DNA of 41,096 nucleotides, from contig CANJSF010000031.1 of assembly GCA_947476925.1 (NCBI GenBank), forward strand, positions 1-41,096. Reading direction: 5' to 3'. The DNA is from Rhodospirillaceae bacterium (GTDB lineage: Bacteria > Pseudomonadota > Alphaproteobacteria > Rhodospirillales > Rhodospirillaceae). A program made the position numbers and the translations under genes. The notes beneath the pieces were generated by a model. That model was not told where the DNA came from. It saw only the letters and a program-made list of their open reading frames with translations, and searched no databases. Shown here in pieces: positions 40,745 to 41,096 of the stretch; positions within the stretch are counted from its first letter, which is position 1; each line of letters opens with the position of its first letter.

Positions 40745-41096
40745 TTACTTTGGCCAATGGGTAGCCTGAGCCGGATCACTTCTGGTGTCAGCACCGATCT
40801 GCTGCGCTAAAGTTGTTCCCGAAAGCCAAGCCGCTTCTACTCGTGGACCGATCAGCCAATCGCCGCAAACTCCGAGGCAATGGACAGAATCAAATATTGC
40901 CCCAGATCCCTCCGCGCCTGAACGTGCGAAGCGCCAGCGGTGGATGGACTCCCCAATCGAGGTCGGCAGTGCGACGCCCAACAGTTTTGAAAACGCATCC
41001 TTGAGCGTGGCTGACACCCATTGCGGATCTGCCTCGACATGAGCCCCTGACCAATCAGCGCTTGCTTGAAGGACCCAACTCTCTGGCCCGCTGCGG
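40745..41096 (-). CDS. FAD/NAD(P)-dependent oxidoreductase, renalase-like (COG3380), partial
   Basis: The C-terminal 117 residues are inside the window; the gene continues past the right edge. On the minus strand the frame reads GPESWVLQASADWSGAHVEA, then HRWRFARSG and the end signature LGVCGDWLIGPRVEAAWLSG followed by TTLAQQI, which is the FAD-binding C-terminus of COG3380 amine-oxidase/renalase-like proteins. These use FAD and NAD(P) on unknown small molecules. An apparent start at 41017 is a GTG inside the conserved domain and is not the true start. The frame is intact as far as visible. Confidence 0.8.
   Translation of the reverse strand, partial: RSGPESWVLQASADWSGAHVEADPQWVSATLKDAFSKLLGVALPTSIGESIHRWRFARSGAEGSGAIFDSVHCLGVCGDWLIGPRVEAAWLSGTTLAQQIGADTRSDPAQATHWPK

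Noticed and set aside
40813-41042. Plus-strand small genes at the right edge
   Set aside because: They are antisense to the conserved C-terminus of the renalase-like protein on the minus strand.

Overview
The window looks like chromosomal accessory DNA from a Gram-negative proteobacterium, most likely an alphaproteobacterium of the sphingomonad/caulobacter type. The reasons are three large TonB-dependent receptors with the EE-I-x-VTARKR start of the plug, an HWE-like sensor kinase relative, family III CoA-transferases, and the kind of GTP-cyclohydrolase cluster I associate with alphaproteobacteria. The assignment is inference from gene content; there is no rRNA, tRNA or housekeeping marker. 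No CRISPR array, riboswitch or complete insertion sequence was seen.

Layout. (1) 141-2361, minus strand: a degenerate sensor-kinase-like protein and a two-gene operon (YcnI-like copper protein, lipoprotein-anchored NAD(P)-binding SDR). (2) 2670-12732: TonB receptor 1, an MFS exporter, an IclR regulator, and a catabolic operon of tandem-fused CoA-transferase, acyl-CoA dehydrogenase and orphan solute-binding protein. (3) 13183-20711: TonB receptors 2 and 3, which are close paralogues, with two small paralogous cupins and a Tat-type bicupin. (4) 20765-28279: a secreted-enzyme block with a tannase/feruloyl-esterase-family hydrolase, a CHRD protein, and a tight operon of an unrecognised periplasmic protein, a DUF1592/1588/1585 cytochrome-like lipoprotein, a DUF1552 Tat protein and a triple-repeat COG4315 protein. 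Regions 2-4 read as a programme for taking up and degrading an ester-linked or aromatic/terpenoid substrate; the substrate is unknown. A shared dyad, TAGCT-N9-AGCTA, occurs upstream of receptor 1, between the MFS and IclR genes, and upstream of receptor 2, with a one-mismatch copy before the CoA-transferase. It is a candidate operator for the local IclR regulator.

(5) 28615-37382 is the most intriguing part: nine genes that look like pieces of riboflavin/pterin synthesis joined to lipid chemistry. They are a zinc-site-less MDR dehydrogenase, a PTPS/QueD homologue lacking key residues, a GT4 glycosyltransferase, a methyltransferase, a RibD reductase domain without deaminase, a GTP cyclohydrolase II with a decayed RibB-like N-terminus, a creatininase-family amidohydrolase, an LtaS-type membrane phosphotransferase, and a CDP-alcohol phosphatidyltransferase. 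RibE and RibH are absent, so this is not an ordinary riboflavin operon. I infer a pathway from GTP to a modified pyrimidine or pteridine that may be glycosylated, methylated and linked to a membrane lipid.

(6) 37450-41096: an IS6-family transposase tail, an old yellow enzyme, a second transposase fragment, a secreted SUMF1-fold protein without catalytic cysteines, and the C-terminal part of a renalase-like FAD protein that runs off the right edge. Transposase fragments, a truncated gene at 28282-28527 and a diverged interspersed repeat (four places) surround or punctuate the modules, suggesting assembly by transfer and rearrangement.
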